DNA from: Campylobacter sp. UBA1713
GTDB taxonomy: Bacteria > Campylobacterota > Campylobacteria > Campylobacterales > Campylobacteraceae
Assembly: GCA_002317305.1 (NCBI GenBank)
Contig: DCIZ01000082.1
Span: 1 to 5,021, forward strand
DNA: 5,021 nt
Reading direction: 5' to 3'
Below, piece by piece: positions 1 to 4,624 of this stretch. The position numbers were made by a program, and so were the translations under genes. The notes below the pieces were generated by a model. It had not been told where the DNA came from, searched no databases, and worked only from the letters and a program-made list of their open reading frames with translations. Numbering within the stretch: position 1 is the first letter of the stretch; every line of letters starts with the position of its first letter.

Positions 1-114
1 AAAAAGCTAACGCTTTTTTTTGTAGTCCCGCCAACGTTTTCTTTTTCGATAAATCTCAAAAGAAAACGGCGGCGGGACGGGCGGACGGGGGCTACCGCCC
101 CTGCGACCCCCTTT
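1..114 (+). repeat. Three-hairpin repeat element, left copy
   Basis: Non-coding element that matches the inverted copy at 4684-4792. In order it holds: a small hairpin AAAAAGC-TAAC-GCTTTTT (1-18) followed by a T run; a long hairpin with arms 25-45 and 58-78 (8 bp, a 2x2 mismatch at 33-34 against 69-70, then 11 bp, 12-nt loop); a G-rich spacer; and a third hairpin GGGGC-TACC-GCCCC (88-101) followed by TGCGACCCCC. The first hairpin could act as a weak terminator on the plus strand, but no gene is visible to its left. The element probably continues to or past the window edge and ends where the heptamer array begins at 115. It resembles a REP- or MITE-type non-autonomous repeat; the class is inferred. 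Confidence 0.8.
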
Positions 115-149
115 CGGAAAACAGAAAGCGGAATGCGGAAAACGGAAAA
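115..149 (+). repeat. Heptamer array A (five CRGAAWR units)
   Basis: Five heptamers in exact phase: CGGAAAA, CAGAAAG, CGGAATG, CGGAAAA, CGGAAAA. A degenerate sixth unit (CGGGATT) follows after one extra A. It starts directly at the end of the left three-hairpin element. It lies downstream of the LUD gene, on the strand opposite to it. Confidence 0.85.
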
Positions 150-161
150 ACGGGATTTTAT

Positions 162-183
162 AAATTCGCTTTTTGGTGAATTT
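162..183 (+). repeat. 22-nt AAATTC...GAATTT hairpin module, copy A
   Basis: AAATTCGC, a six-base loop, then GTGAATTT: an 8-bp stem with one G-T wobble. The same module follows heptamer arrays B, C, D and E. It is followed here by a tail (184-211, GACTTTTTCACACCC then GCCAGGCGTAA) that recurs in shorter form at 957-980 upstream of the LUD gene. Confidence 0.75.
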
Positions 184-211
184 GACTTTTTCACACCCTT
201 GCCAGGCGTAA

Positions 212-246
212 CGGAAAGCAGAATGCGGAAAACAGAAAACGGAATT
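212..246 (+). repeat. Heptamer array B (five CRGAAWR units)
   Basis: Five exact heptamers: CGGAAAG, CAGAATG, CGGAAAA, CAGAAAA, CGGAATT. The 22-nt hairpin module follows at 251-272. Part of the array (220-229, AGAATGCGGA) is a perfect 10-bp inverted match to 314-323 in facing array F. Confidence 0.85.
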
Positions 247-250
247 TGTG

Positions 251-272
251 AAATTCGCTTTTTGGTGAATTT
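251..272 (+). repeat. 22-nt AAATTC...GAATTT hairpin module, copy B
   Basis: Same 8-bp stem and six-base loop as copy A. It is followed by GAC and the 12-nt palindrome ATTCTGTAGAAT (277-288). That palindrome has the same outer arms as the larger GA-mismatch hairpins at 1072 and 1207 but lacks their interior. Confidence 0.75.
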
Positions 273-292
273 GACTATTCTGTAGAATCGCA

Positions 293-323
293 AAATCCGC
301 ATTCCGAACGCATTCCGCATTCT
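293..323 (-). repeat. Facing heptamer array F (minus strand)
   Basis: Read on the minus strand: AGAATG, CGGAATG, a 4-nt interruption CGTT, CGGAATG, CGGATTT. It sits only five bases beyond the LUD stop codon and faces plus-strand arrays A and B. It is the least regular of the minus-strand arrays. The adjoining motif AGAATCGCAAA (284-294) recurs in the same place next to array G downstream of lon. Confidence 0.7.
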
Positions 324-328
324 AAAAT

Positions 329-919
329 CTAAAACCCGAGCTCATCATCGACTAGAATCACACAAATTCGTCCGCTTACATCGCCTTTTATGACACTAAT
401 CTTTTTCACCAGCTCATCAGCACAGGCAAATTTAACACCCTTTTTCGCAAAACGCTCCATGTTTTTCACCGCCGCCACACTCTTTACACGCTCCACCGCC
501 TCTTCAAGCGAGCCACAAATTTTGTTTTTGCCGACCACGAGAACGACCTTTTTTGGACCAAAATTCAGCGCCGCAACTCTGTTGCCACTGCCGTCAGCAT
601 TGACTAGCCACCCTTCACCACTCACTGCATTTGTGCTACAAAAGTAGACATCGCTCACTAGCCCCATTCGCCGCCGCCTAGCGTCTTCGTCTTTTGTGAT
701 TCCCTCTTCATATTGGTTAAAAAGCTCGACTCTGCCCTCGCGCCCAGCACCGACCAGCCACGCCAAAAGCCCGCACTCGCTAACACTTGTGCTTCCGCCT
801 AGCCCAACACTCTCGCCCTCTTTTACAAATTTTTTTGCAACTTCTAGCGCCTCCTCTTTTGTAGCCACGCTCACCACTTCAAAGCCGTTTTTTTCTAAAT
901 TTGAGATAAGATTTGTCAT
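329..919 (-). CDS. LUD-domain protein (lactate utilization / LutC-YkgG-like)
   Basis: A 196-residue protein of the LUD (DUF162) family, which includes LutC/YkgG of lactate-oxidation complexes and stand-alone members of unknown substrate. Visible family signatures are the glycine loop GLGGSTSVSECGL (39-51), a YFCSTNAVS stretch (92-100), NADGSGNRVAA (107-117), FGPKKVVLVVGKNKI (120-134) and the C-terminal GRICVILVDDELGF. No signal peptide or membrane segment is seen, so it is probably cytosolic. The start is ATG at 919, with AGGAT six bases upstream. A GTG at 967 would add 16 lysine-rich residues read from repeat DNA and has AGGAG abutting it with no spacer, so I reject it. No LutA or LutB iron-sulfur partner is adjacent. 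The domain call is firm; a role in lactate metabolism is only family-level inference. Confidence 0.85.
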   Translation of the reverse strand: MTNLISNLEKNGFEVVSVATKEEALEVAKKFVKEGESVGLGGSTSVSECGLLAWLVGAGREGRVELFNQYEEGITKDEDARRRRMGLVSDVYFCSTNAVSGEGWLVNADGSGNRVAALNFGPKKVVLVVGKNKICGSLEEAVERVKSVAAVKNMERFAKKGVKFACADELVKKISVIKGDVSGRICVILVDDELGF

Positions 920-925
920 TTTTGT

Positions 926-930
926 ATCCT
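926..930 (-). promoter_or_regulatory. Ribosome binding site deciding the LUD start
   Basis: AGGAT on the minus strand, six bases (ACAAAA) before the ATG at 919. It supports the 196-residue product over the longer GTG-started reading. Confidence 0.7.
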
Positions 931-934
931 TTTT

Positions 935-956
935 AAATTTGCTTTTTTGTGAATTT
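935..956 (+). repeat. 22-nt hairpin module copy in the LUD leader
   Basis: AAATTTGC, a six-base T-rich loop, then GTGAATTT: the same fold as copies A and B with one more wobble pair. It sits immediately upstream of the LUD ribosome binding site. It is followed by the tail GGCTTTTTCAC...GCCATAAC (957-980) that in copy A also leads into a heptamer array. Confidence 0.65.
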
Positions 957-980
957 GGCTTTTTCACCTCCTCGCCATAA

Positions 981-1110
981 CAGAAAACAGAGTGCGGAAA
1001 ACGGAAAACGGAATTTATAAAAATTCGTTTTTGTTTAAATTTGTAGATTCTACTCGCTCGCCAGGCGTGGGATTCTTCGGTCGGCTTACGCCTCCCTTAC
1101 GAATGACGGC
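981..1110 (+). repeat. 135-bp repeat unit 1 (heptamers C + hairpin modules)
   Basis: Begins with five heptamers (981-1015): CAGAAAA, CAGAGTG, CGGAAAA, CGGAAAA, CGGAATT. Then comes a degenerate 22-nt hairpin module (1021-1042) and a 65-bp segment (1046-1110). The segment starts GATTCTACTCGCTCGCC and ends in a hairpin (1072-1104). The next unit starts exactly 135 bp later. In this copy one extra base and a substitution spoil the outer part of the hairpin; the inner part is intact. Confidence 0.85.
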
Positions 1111-1115
1111 GGTAA

Positions 1116-1245
1116 CAGAAAACAGAATGCGGATAACAGAAAGCGGAATTTTTGTAAATTTGCTTTTTCGTGAATTTAAAGATTCTACTCGCTCGCCAGG
1201 CAGGGGATTCTTCGGTCGGCTTACGCCTCCCTCAGAATGACAGCG
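1116..1245 (+). repeat. 135-bp repeat unit 2 (heptamers D + hairpin modules)
   Basis: Five heptamers (1116-1150): CAGAAAA, CAGAATG, CGGATAA, CAGAAAG, CGGAATT. Then the 22-nt module (1156-1177) and the 65-bp segment (1181-1245), all offset by exactly 135 bp from unit 1. The 65-bp segments differ at only a few positions. The hairpin 1207-1238 is complete: on the minus strand ATTCT-GA-GG-GA-GGC, loop GTAA, then GCC-GA-CC-GA-AGAAT. Confidence 0.85.
1207..1238 (-). repeat. GA-mismatch hairpin with GTAA loop
   Basis: Minus-strand 32-nt hairpin. It has 5, 2 and 3 Watson-Crick pairs separated by two symmetric GA/AG tandem mismatches, closed by a GTAA tetraloop. Tandem GA/AG steps and GNRA loops are known stabilising RNA motifs. 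On the plus strand the same positions are TC/CT mismatches and a TTAC loop, so the fold is favoured in minus-strand RNA, the sense of lon transcription. Its function is unknown. Confidence 0.7.
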
Positions 1246-1273
1246 TTGATTTGCGCTTTTTTAAGAATCGCAA

Positions 1274-1308
1274 ATTTCCGCACTCCGCATTCCGCATTCC
1301 GAACTCAG
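1274..1308 (-). repeat. Facing heptamer array G (minus strand, five units)
   Basis: Read on the minus strand: CTGAGTT, CGGAATG, CGGAATG, CGGAGTG, CGGAAAT, exactly 35 bases. It starts ten bases beyond the lon stop codon and faces plus-strand arrays D and C across the gap. Confidence 0.8.
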
Positions 1309-1318
1309 TTTTCCAAAT

Positions 1319-3838
1319 TTAGCAAAGCGCCAGCTTAAGCACCTCGCGTATATTTTTAACAGGCAAAATTTTAACGCCCTCCACAACATCTTTTGGCAGA
1401 TCTTTTAGGTCTCGCTCGAAGTTTTGCTGCGGAATGAGTGCCGTTTTTACACCAGCTTTAAAAGCCGCTATTAGCTTCTCTTTTAGTCCGCCGATGGCTA
1501 GCACACGCCCGCTTAACGTAACCTCGCCCGTCATCGCCACATCGCCACGCACCTTTTTTCCACCAAGCGCTGAAACTATGGCTGTCGTCATGGCGATGCC
1601 CGCACTCGGTCCGTCTTTTGGTGTAGCGCCCGCTGGCACGTGCAAACAAAGGTCTAGCTTTGCGTAAAACGGCAGTTTTTCGCCCGACTTTTCGCCCGAC
1701 TTCTCAAATTTGTCGCCCGACTTTTCGGCACATTTTTCGCCCGACTTCTCACCGCTAGCCACACTCACGACCCCTTCGTCAAACAGACGTTTTGCCAAAC
1801 TCAAAGCCACTTTCGCACTCTCGCTCATCACGTCGCCCAAATGCCCAGTTAGCTGAAGCCCGCCCTTGCCCGAAAGCACTATAGATTCTATTTTCAGAAT
1901 CTCGCCGCCTACGCTTGTCCACGCCAGTCCATTTACCACGCCGACCGCATCGCCTTCTACCTTAGCCTCACTCTCATAAGGCTTCTCTTCCAAAAACTCC
2001 GCCAAATTTGACGCCGTTACAGAGACCTTGCCCGCAAATTCGCCACTCACAAAACCATTTGCCACTTTTCTACACACAGATGCTATCTGTTTGCGAAGTC
2101 CACGCACGCCACTCTCACGCGTATAAAGCTCCACCAAAGCGCTCACCGCACTTTTTCCAAAAGTTAGCTCACTCTTTTTTAGCCCGTGTTTTTCTAGCTC
2201 TTGCGGCACAAGGTGGCGTTTTGCTATCTCGCACTTCTCTTGTGGCGTGTATGAGCTCACCTCAACAAACTCCATTCTGTCACGAAGTGCTGGCGGAATG
2301 GCACTTGCGTCATTAGCAGTAGCTATGAAAAGCAGGCGACTTAGGTCTATGTTAAAATTCAGGTAGTGGTCGCGAAAGGCTTTGTTTTGTTCTGGGTCTA
2401 GTAGCTCCAAAAGTGCCGCCGCTGGGTCGCCTCGCGGGCTTTTTACCACTTTGTCTATCTCGTCTAAAACAAAAACCGCATCTAACTCGCCCGCGTCTAT
2501 GATCCCTTGCACTATGCGTCCTGGCATCGAGCCCAAATATGTCCTTCTGTGCCCACGAAGCTCATTTACATCCTCCACGCCACCAAGTGCCACACGCACC
2601 AGCTTTCGCCCAAGCGCTGCGGCGATGGAATTTGCGAGGCTAGTTTTACCCACGCCCGGCGCTCCGACAAAACACAAGATGAGCCCTTTTTGCTCCTTTT
2701 GCTCACGAAGCTGCAAAAATTCACGCAAGCCAAAATACTCCACGATTCGCTTTTTTTGTTTCTCTAGCCCAAAGTGGTCGCCATCTAGTCGCTTTGCCAC
2801 AAGCGCACTTGTTACGTTTTTTGCTGGACTAAATTTGCCAAAAGGCATCTCAAAGACGTAGTCAAGCCACGTGGCTATTAAGTTTGCCTCTGAGTTGTCA
2901 TTTCGCATCTTTGAAAGGCGTGAAATTTGTTTTTTTATCTCTTTGTGTGCCTCTTCGTTTATGTGAGGTGCTATGGCTTTTAGCTTTTTTTTGTAGTCGT
3001 CCGTGTCGCTCTCGTCCTCGTCATCTTCGTTTAGCTCACGCCGAAGCTCTCGCATCTGCTCTCTTATGAAGTGCTCGCGGTTTTGTTTGTTTATGTTGTT
3101 TGCGACTTTGTTACGCACAGAATTCATAAAATTCTCGTCTTCTATCTTGTCTTCTATAAACTCAAAAAGCCTTTGTGCTAGGTCTATCCAGTCAAGATTC
3201 TCAAAAAATTTGTAAGCCACATCGCGAGATGGACGTAAAATGTGAAGTATAAAATCACAAATTCGCTGCAAATCATCGCTATCTCGCACCGCACGCTCGA
3301 CTTCTGGCGTAACGGACGATGTTATTTTTACGTATTGGGAAAAGAGATCTTTTATGTTCCTAATGTGGCTCGCTTTTATGCGTTCCACCGCCTCATTTAA
3401 CTGCTCTTCGCTAAGCCCGCTAACGTCATTTGTGTTGCCGTCTATGGCAAAAAAAGGCTCGACTTCTAAGATGTAAATTCGCTTTGGCGTGGTTTGCGTG
3501 GTTTCGCCGTTTTGCAAATTTGCCTCGTTTTCATCTGTAACTGGCGCTACAAATTTGGCTTTTTTCTCGCCACTAAACAAAATTTTCGCCTCGCCGTTTG
3601 GCAGCCTCGAACAACGCATTATCTTTCCCAAAACGCCGAATCTGTAGCAGTTTTCTAGCACCGCTTCACGCACGTCGCTTTTTAGGTTTGCTACAAATAT
3701 GCGCTCGTTTTTCTCATAAGCCTCTTCGGCGGCTTTTATCTCTCTTTCGTCTGACAAATTCATCGTAACCGACATAAACGGATACAAAAATTGCTCTTTG
3801 CTTACTAGCGCCAAAACGCTTTGTAGTTGTTTTTCCAT
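1319..3838 (-). CDS. lon: ATP-dependent Lon protease (endopeptidase La)
   Basis: Cytosolic AAA+ serine protease that unfolds and degrades damaged and regulatory proteins; 839 residues. Domains in order: N-terminal substrate-recognition region with FLYPFM near 17-22; an acidic linker (EDDEDESDTDD, 271-281); the AAA+ module with Walker A GAPGVGKTS (392-400), Walker B VFVLDE (455-460), sensor-1 region ATAND (506-510), arginines 519 and 521, and a sensor-2 region GVRGLRKQI; then the S16 protease domain. The catalytic dyad is intact: Ser745 in PKDGPSAG and Lys788 in GGLKEK. It is longer than the roughly 790 residues usual for the family, partly because of a Ser-Gly-Glu-Lys repeat insert at 695-721. 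Start: ATG with AGGA seven bases upstream (3846-3849). It lies 125 bp after bamD on the same strand and may be co-transcribed with it. Confidence 0.97.
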   Translation of the reverse strand: MEKQLQSVLALVSKEQFLYPFMSVTMNLSDEREIKAAEEAYEKNERIFVANLKSDVREAVLENCYRFGVLGKIMRCSRLPNGEAKILFSGEKKAKFVAPVTDENEANLQNGETTQTTPKRIYILEVEPFFAIDGNTNDVSGLSEEQLNEAVERIKASHIRNIKDLFSQYVKITSSVTPEVERAVRDSDDLQRICDFILHILRPSRDVAYKFFENLDWIDLAQRLFEFIEDKIEDENFMNSVRNKVANNINKQNREHFIREQMRELRRELNEDDEDESDTDDYKKKLKAIAPHINEEAHKEIKKQISRLSKMRNDNSEANLIATWLDYVFEMPFGKFSPAKNVTSALVAKRLDGDHFGLEKQKKRIVEYFGLREFLQLREQKEQKGLILCFVGAPGVGKTSLANSIAAALGRKLVRVALGGVEDVNELRGHRRTYLGSMPGRIVQGIIDAGELDAVFVLDEIDKVVKSPRGDPAAALLELLDPEQNKAFRDHYLNFNIDLSRLLFIATANDASAIPPALRDRMEFVEVSSYTPQEKCEIAKRHLVPQELEKHGLKKSELTFGKSAVSALVELYTRESGVRGLRKQIASVCRKVANGFVSGEFAGKVSVTASNLAEFLEEKPYESEAKVEGDAVGVVNGLAWTSVGGEILKIESIVLSGKGGLQLTGHLGDVMSESAKVALSLAKRLFDEGVVSVASGEKSGEKCAEKSGDKFEKSGEKSGEKLPFYAKLDLCLHVPAGATPKDGPSAGIAMTTAIVSALGGKKVRGDVAMTGEVTLSGRVLAIGGLKEKLIAAFKAGVKTALIPQQNFERDLKDLPKDVVEGVKILPVKNIREVLKLALC
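1676..1756 (-). repeat. 12-bp tandem repeat inside lon (SGEK insert)
   Basis: An 81-bp in-frame stretch of imperfect 12-bp units (plus strand TCGCCCGACTTT and variants, at 1680, 1692, 1713, 1725 degenerate, and 1737). It encodes Ser-Gly-Glu-Lys repeats, residues 695-721. It lies in the protease domain, in the loop before the strand leading to the catalytic serine segment. Units are multiples of three bases, so gain or loss would not break the frame. Confidence 0.8.
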
Positions 3839-3877
3839 AAAATTTTCCTATGATTTTTGTTGATGTAGAAAAATGCG

Positions 3878-3950
3878 GAAAACAGAAAACAGAATTTTGC
3901 AAATTCGCTTTTTCGTGAATTTATTTATCCGCACTCCGTTTTCTGTTTTC
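3878..3950 (-). repeat. Inverted repeat formed by facing arrays E and H
   Basis: Arms 3878-3893 (GAAAACAGAAAACAGA) and 3935-3950 pair over 16 positions with a single mismatch. In minus-strand RNA that mismatch becomes a G-U wobble, giving an unbroken stem with a 41-nt interior. The interior holds the smaller AAATTC...GAATTT hairpin. In bamD-lon read-through RNA this would be a sizeable stem-loop between the two genes. Confidence 0.7.
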
Positions 3951-3959
3951 AGTTTCTCG
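3925..3959 (-). repeat. Facing heptamer array H (minus strand, five units)
   Basis: Read on the minus strand: CGAGAAA, CTGAAAA, CAGAAAA, CGGAGTG, CGGATAA, exactly 35 bases. It begins four bases beyond the bamD stop codon, the same placement relative to the upstream gene as arrays F and G. Confidence 0.8.
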
Positions 3960-3963
3960 TATC

Positions 3964-4608
3964 TTACTCAAACGGCTTAGAGTACCACGGCGTTTTTGGC
4001 TCAGTCATGTTTAGATTCTTAAACGGCGAAGAGTCTATTTTCTCTTTGTAAACCGCCGCACTTGCATCTTTGCCTGTTCGTTTGTAGAGTTTGTAGATGT
4101 TGTTTTGGAGGTAAAACTCGCCCATTTTAAATTTGGCTAACATCGTCTCTACTATTGGGCGATATTTTGAGTTTGGAAAGTGCTCCAAAAATAGCTTAAC
4201 GTGAAGTTGGCAGTCGTTTAGCAACTTTTGGTTTCGGTTAGGTTTTGAAAAGGAGTTAAAATATGCTTTTATCTTCAAAAACCGCGCGTATTCGATCTTC
4301 TCACGTGTGCCAAAACGCTTCATGTAGTCGTCCAAATATTCATTTGCCTTTGTGTAGTCGCCTCTTTGAGCGCTAGCGTCTGCTAAGATGAGAAGTGTAT
4401 TTTCTAGCAAAGGCGCACTAATGTGCTCGCTGGCAAACGCCGTGTAGTGAAGGTGTGCCGACTCCATGTCCTCGTCCTGAATGTTGTAGAGAATCACCTC
4501 AAACCACTGCTGTGGTGTTAGGTTGTAGAGCTCGTCATCTTTGCCCGAACAACCAAAAAATGCAACTGCCGTAAAAACAGCCAAAGTAAATTTGATAATG
4601 CTTTTCAT
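3964..4608 (-). CDS. bamD: Outer membrane assembly lipoprotein BamD
   Basis: A 214-residue lipoprotein of the BamD/ComL family, the TPR-containing component of the BAM complex that inserts beta-barrel proteins into the outer membrane from the periplasmic side. The N-terminus is a lipoprotein signal: basic MKSIIK, a hydrophobic stretch, then AFFG-Cys20. The lipobox is loose, with Phe at -3 and -2. The mature part opens with YNLTPQQWFEVI (28-39), helical TPR-like repeats follow (ALLEN-type helices near 66-100, FPNSKY at 144-149), and it ends TPWYSKPFE. Start: ATG at 4608 has GGGGA five bases upstream and gives a typical signal peptide. An in-frame ATG at 4620 would add only MGIF, with a weaker AGG upstream, and cannot be excluded. 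It precedes lon, as I recall for C. jejuni Cj1074c-Cj1073c. Confidence 0.88.
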   Translation of the reverse strand: MKSIIKFTLAVFTAVAFFGCSGKDDELYNLTPQQWFEVILYNIQDEDMESAHLHYTAFASEHISAPLLENTLLILADASAQRGDYTKANEYLDDYMKRFGTREKIEYARFLKIKAYFNSFSKPNRNQKLLNDCQLHVKLFLEHFPNSKYRPIVETMLAKFKMGEFYLQNNIYKLYKRTGKDASAAVYKEKIDSSPFKNLNMTEPKTPWYSKPFE

Positions 4609-4624
4609 AAATATCCCCATTCAA

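Larger units (their letters stand above)
920..1318. other. 399-bp lon-LUD intergenic region made of repeats
   Basis: No credible gene. From right to left it holds facing heptamer array G (1274-1308), an AAGAATCGCAAA motif, two 135-bp units (heptamers, 22-nt hairpin, GA-mismatch hairpin), then a tail, another 22-nt hairpin and the LUD ribosome site. A weak 7-bp inverted repeat (ATTTGCG, 1249-1255 with 1269-1275) is present but has no proper T run, so no clear lon terminator is seen. The best minus-strand -10 candidate for the LUD gene is TATAAA at 1014-1019, inside a repeat and with no convincing -35; confidence in it is low. Confidence 0.7.
3839..3963. other. bamD-lon gap: heptamer arrays in facing orientation
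   Basis: A 125-bp gap with the simplest form of the repeat block. Array E (three clear heptamers, 3876-3896, plus two degenerate ones before it), the 22-nt hairpin module (3901-3922) and facing array H (3925-3959) fill nearly all of it. The lon ribosome site lies at 3846-3849. No convincing promoter or terminator for either gene is visible outside the repeats. Confidence 0.75.

Noticed and set aside
115..323. CRISPR-like array
   Set aside because: Units are 7 bp, contiguous and without unique spacers.
390..980. Plus-strand frames of 85 and 94 codons over the LUD gene
   Set aside because: Serine- and threonine-rich antisense readings of a well-supported minus-strand gene.
992..1240. 82-codon plus-strand frame across the lon-LUD gap
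   Set aside because: It runs through the 135-bp repeat units and its protein is simply the repeat read twice; no ribosome site and no domain.
1249..1275. Rho-independent terminator for lon
   Set aside because: A 7-bp AT-rich stem with a 13-nt loop and no T run following it on the minus strand; too weak to call.
1434..3215. Several plus-strand frames of 61-159 codons and a 63-codon minus-strand frame over lon
   Set aside because: Shadow frames of a full-length Lon with intact motifs; none has recognisable domains or a good ribosome site.
3714..3902. 62-codon minus-strand frame overlapping the lon start
   Set aside because: Begins in the repeat block and runs out of frame into lon; no supporting evidence.
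3964..4620. bamD start at ATG 4620
   Set aside because: Adds only four residues, with weaker ribosome-site spacing than ATG 4608; kept as an alternative, not as the main call.
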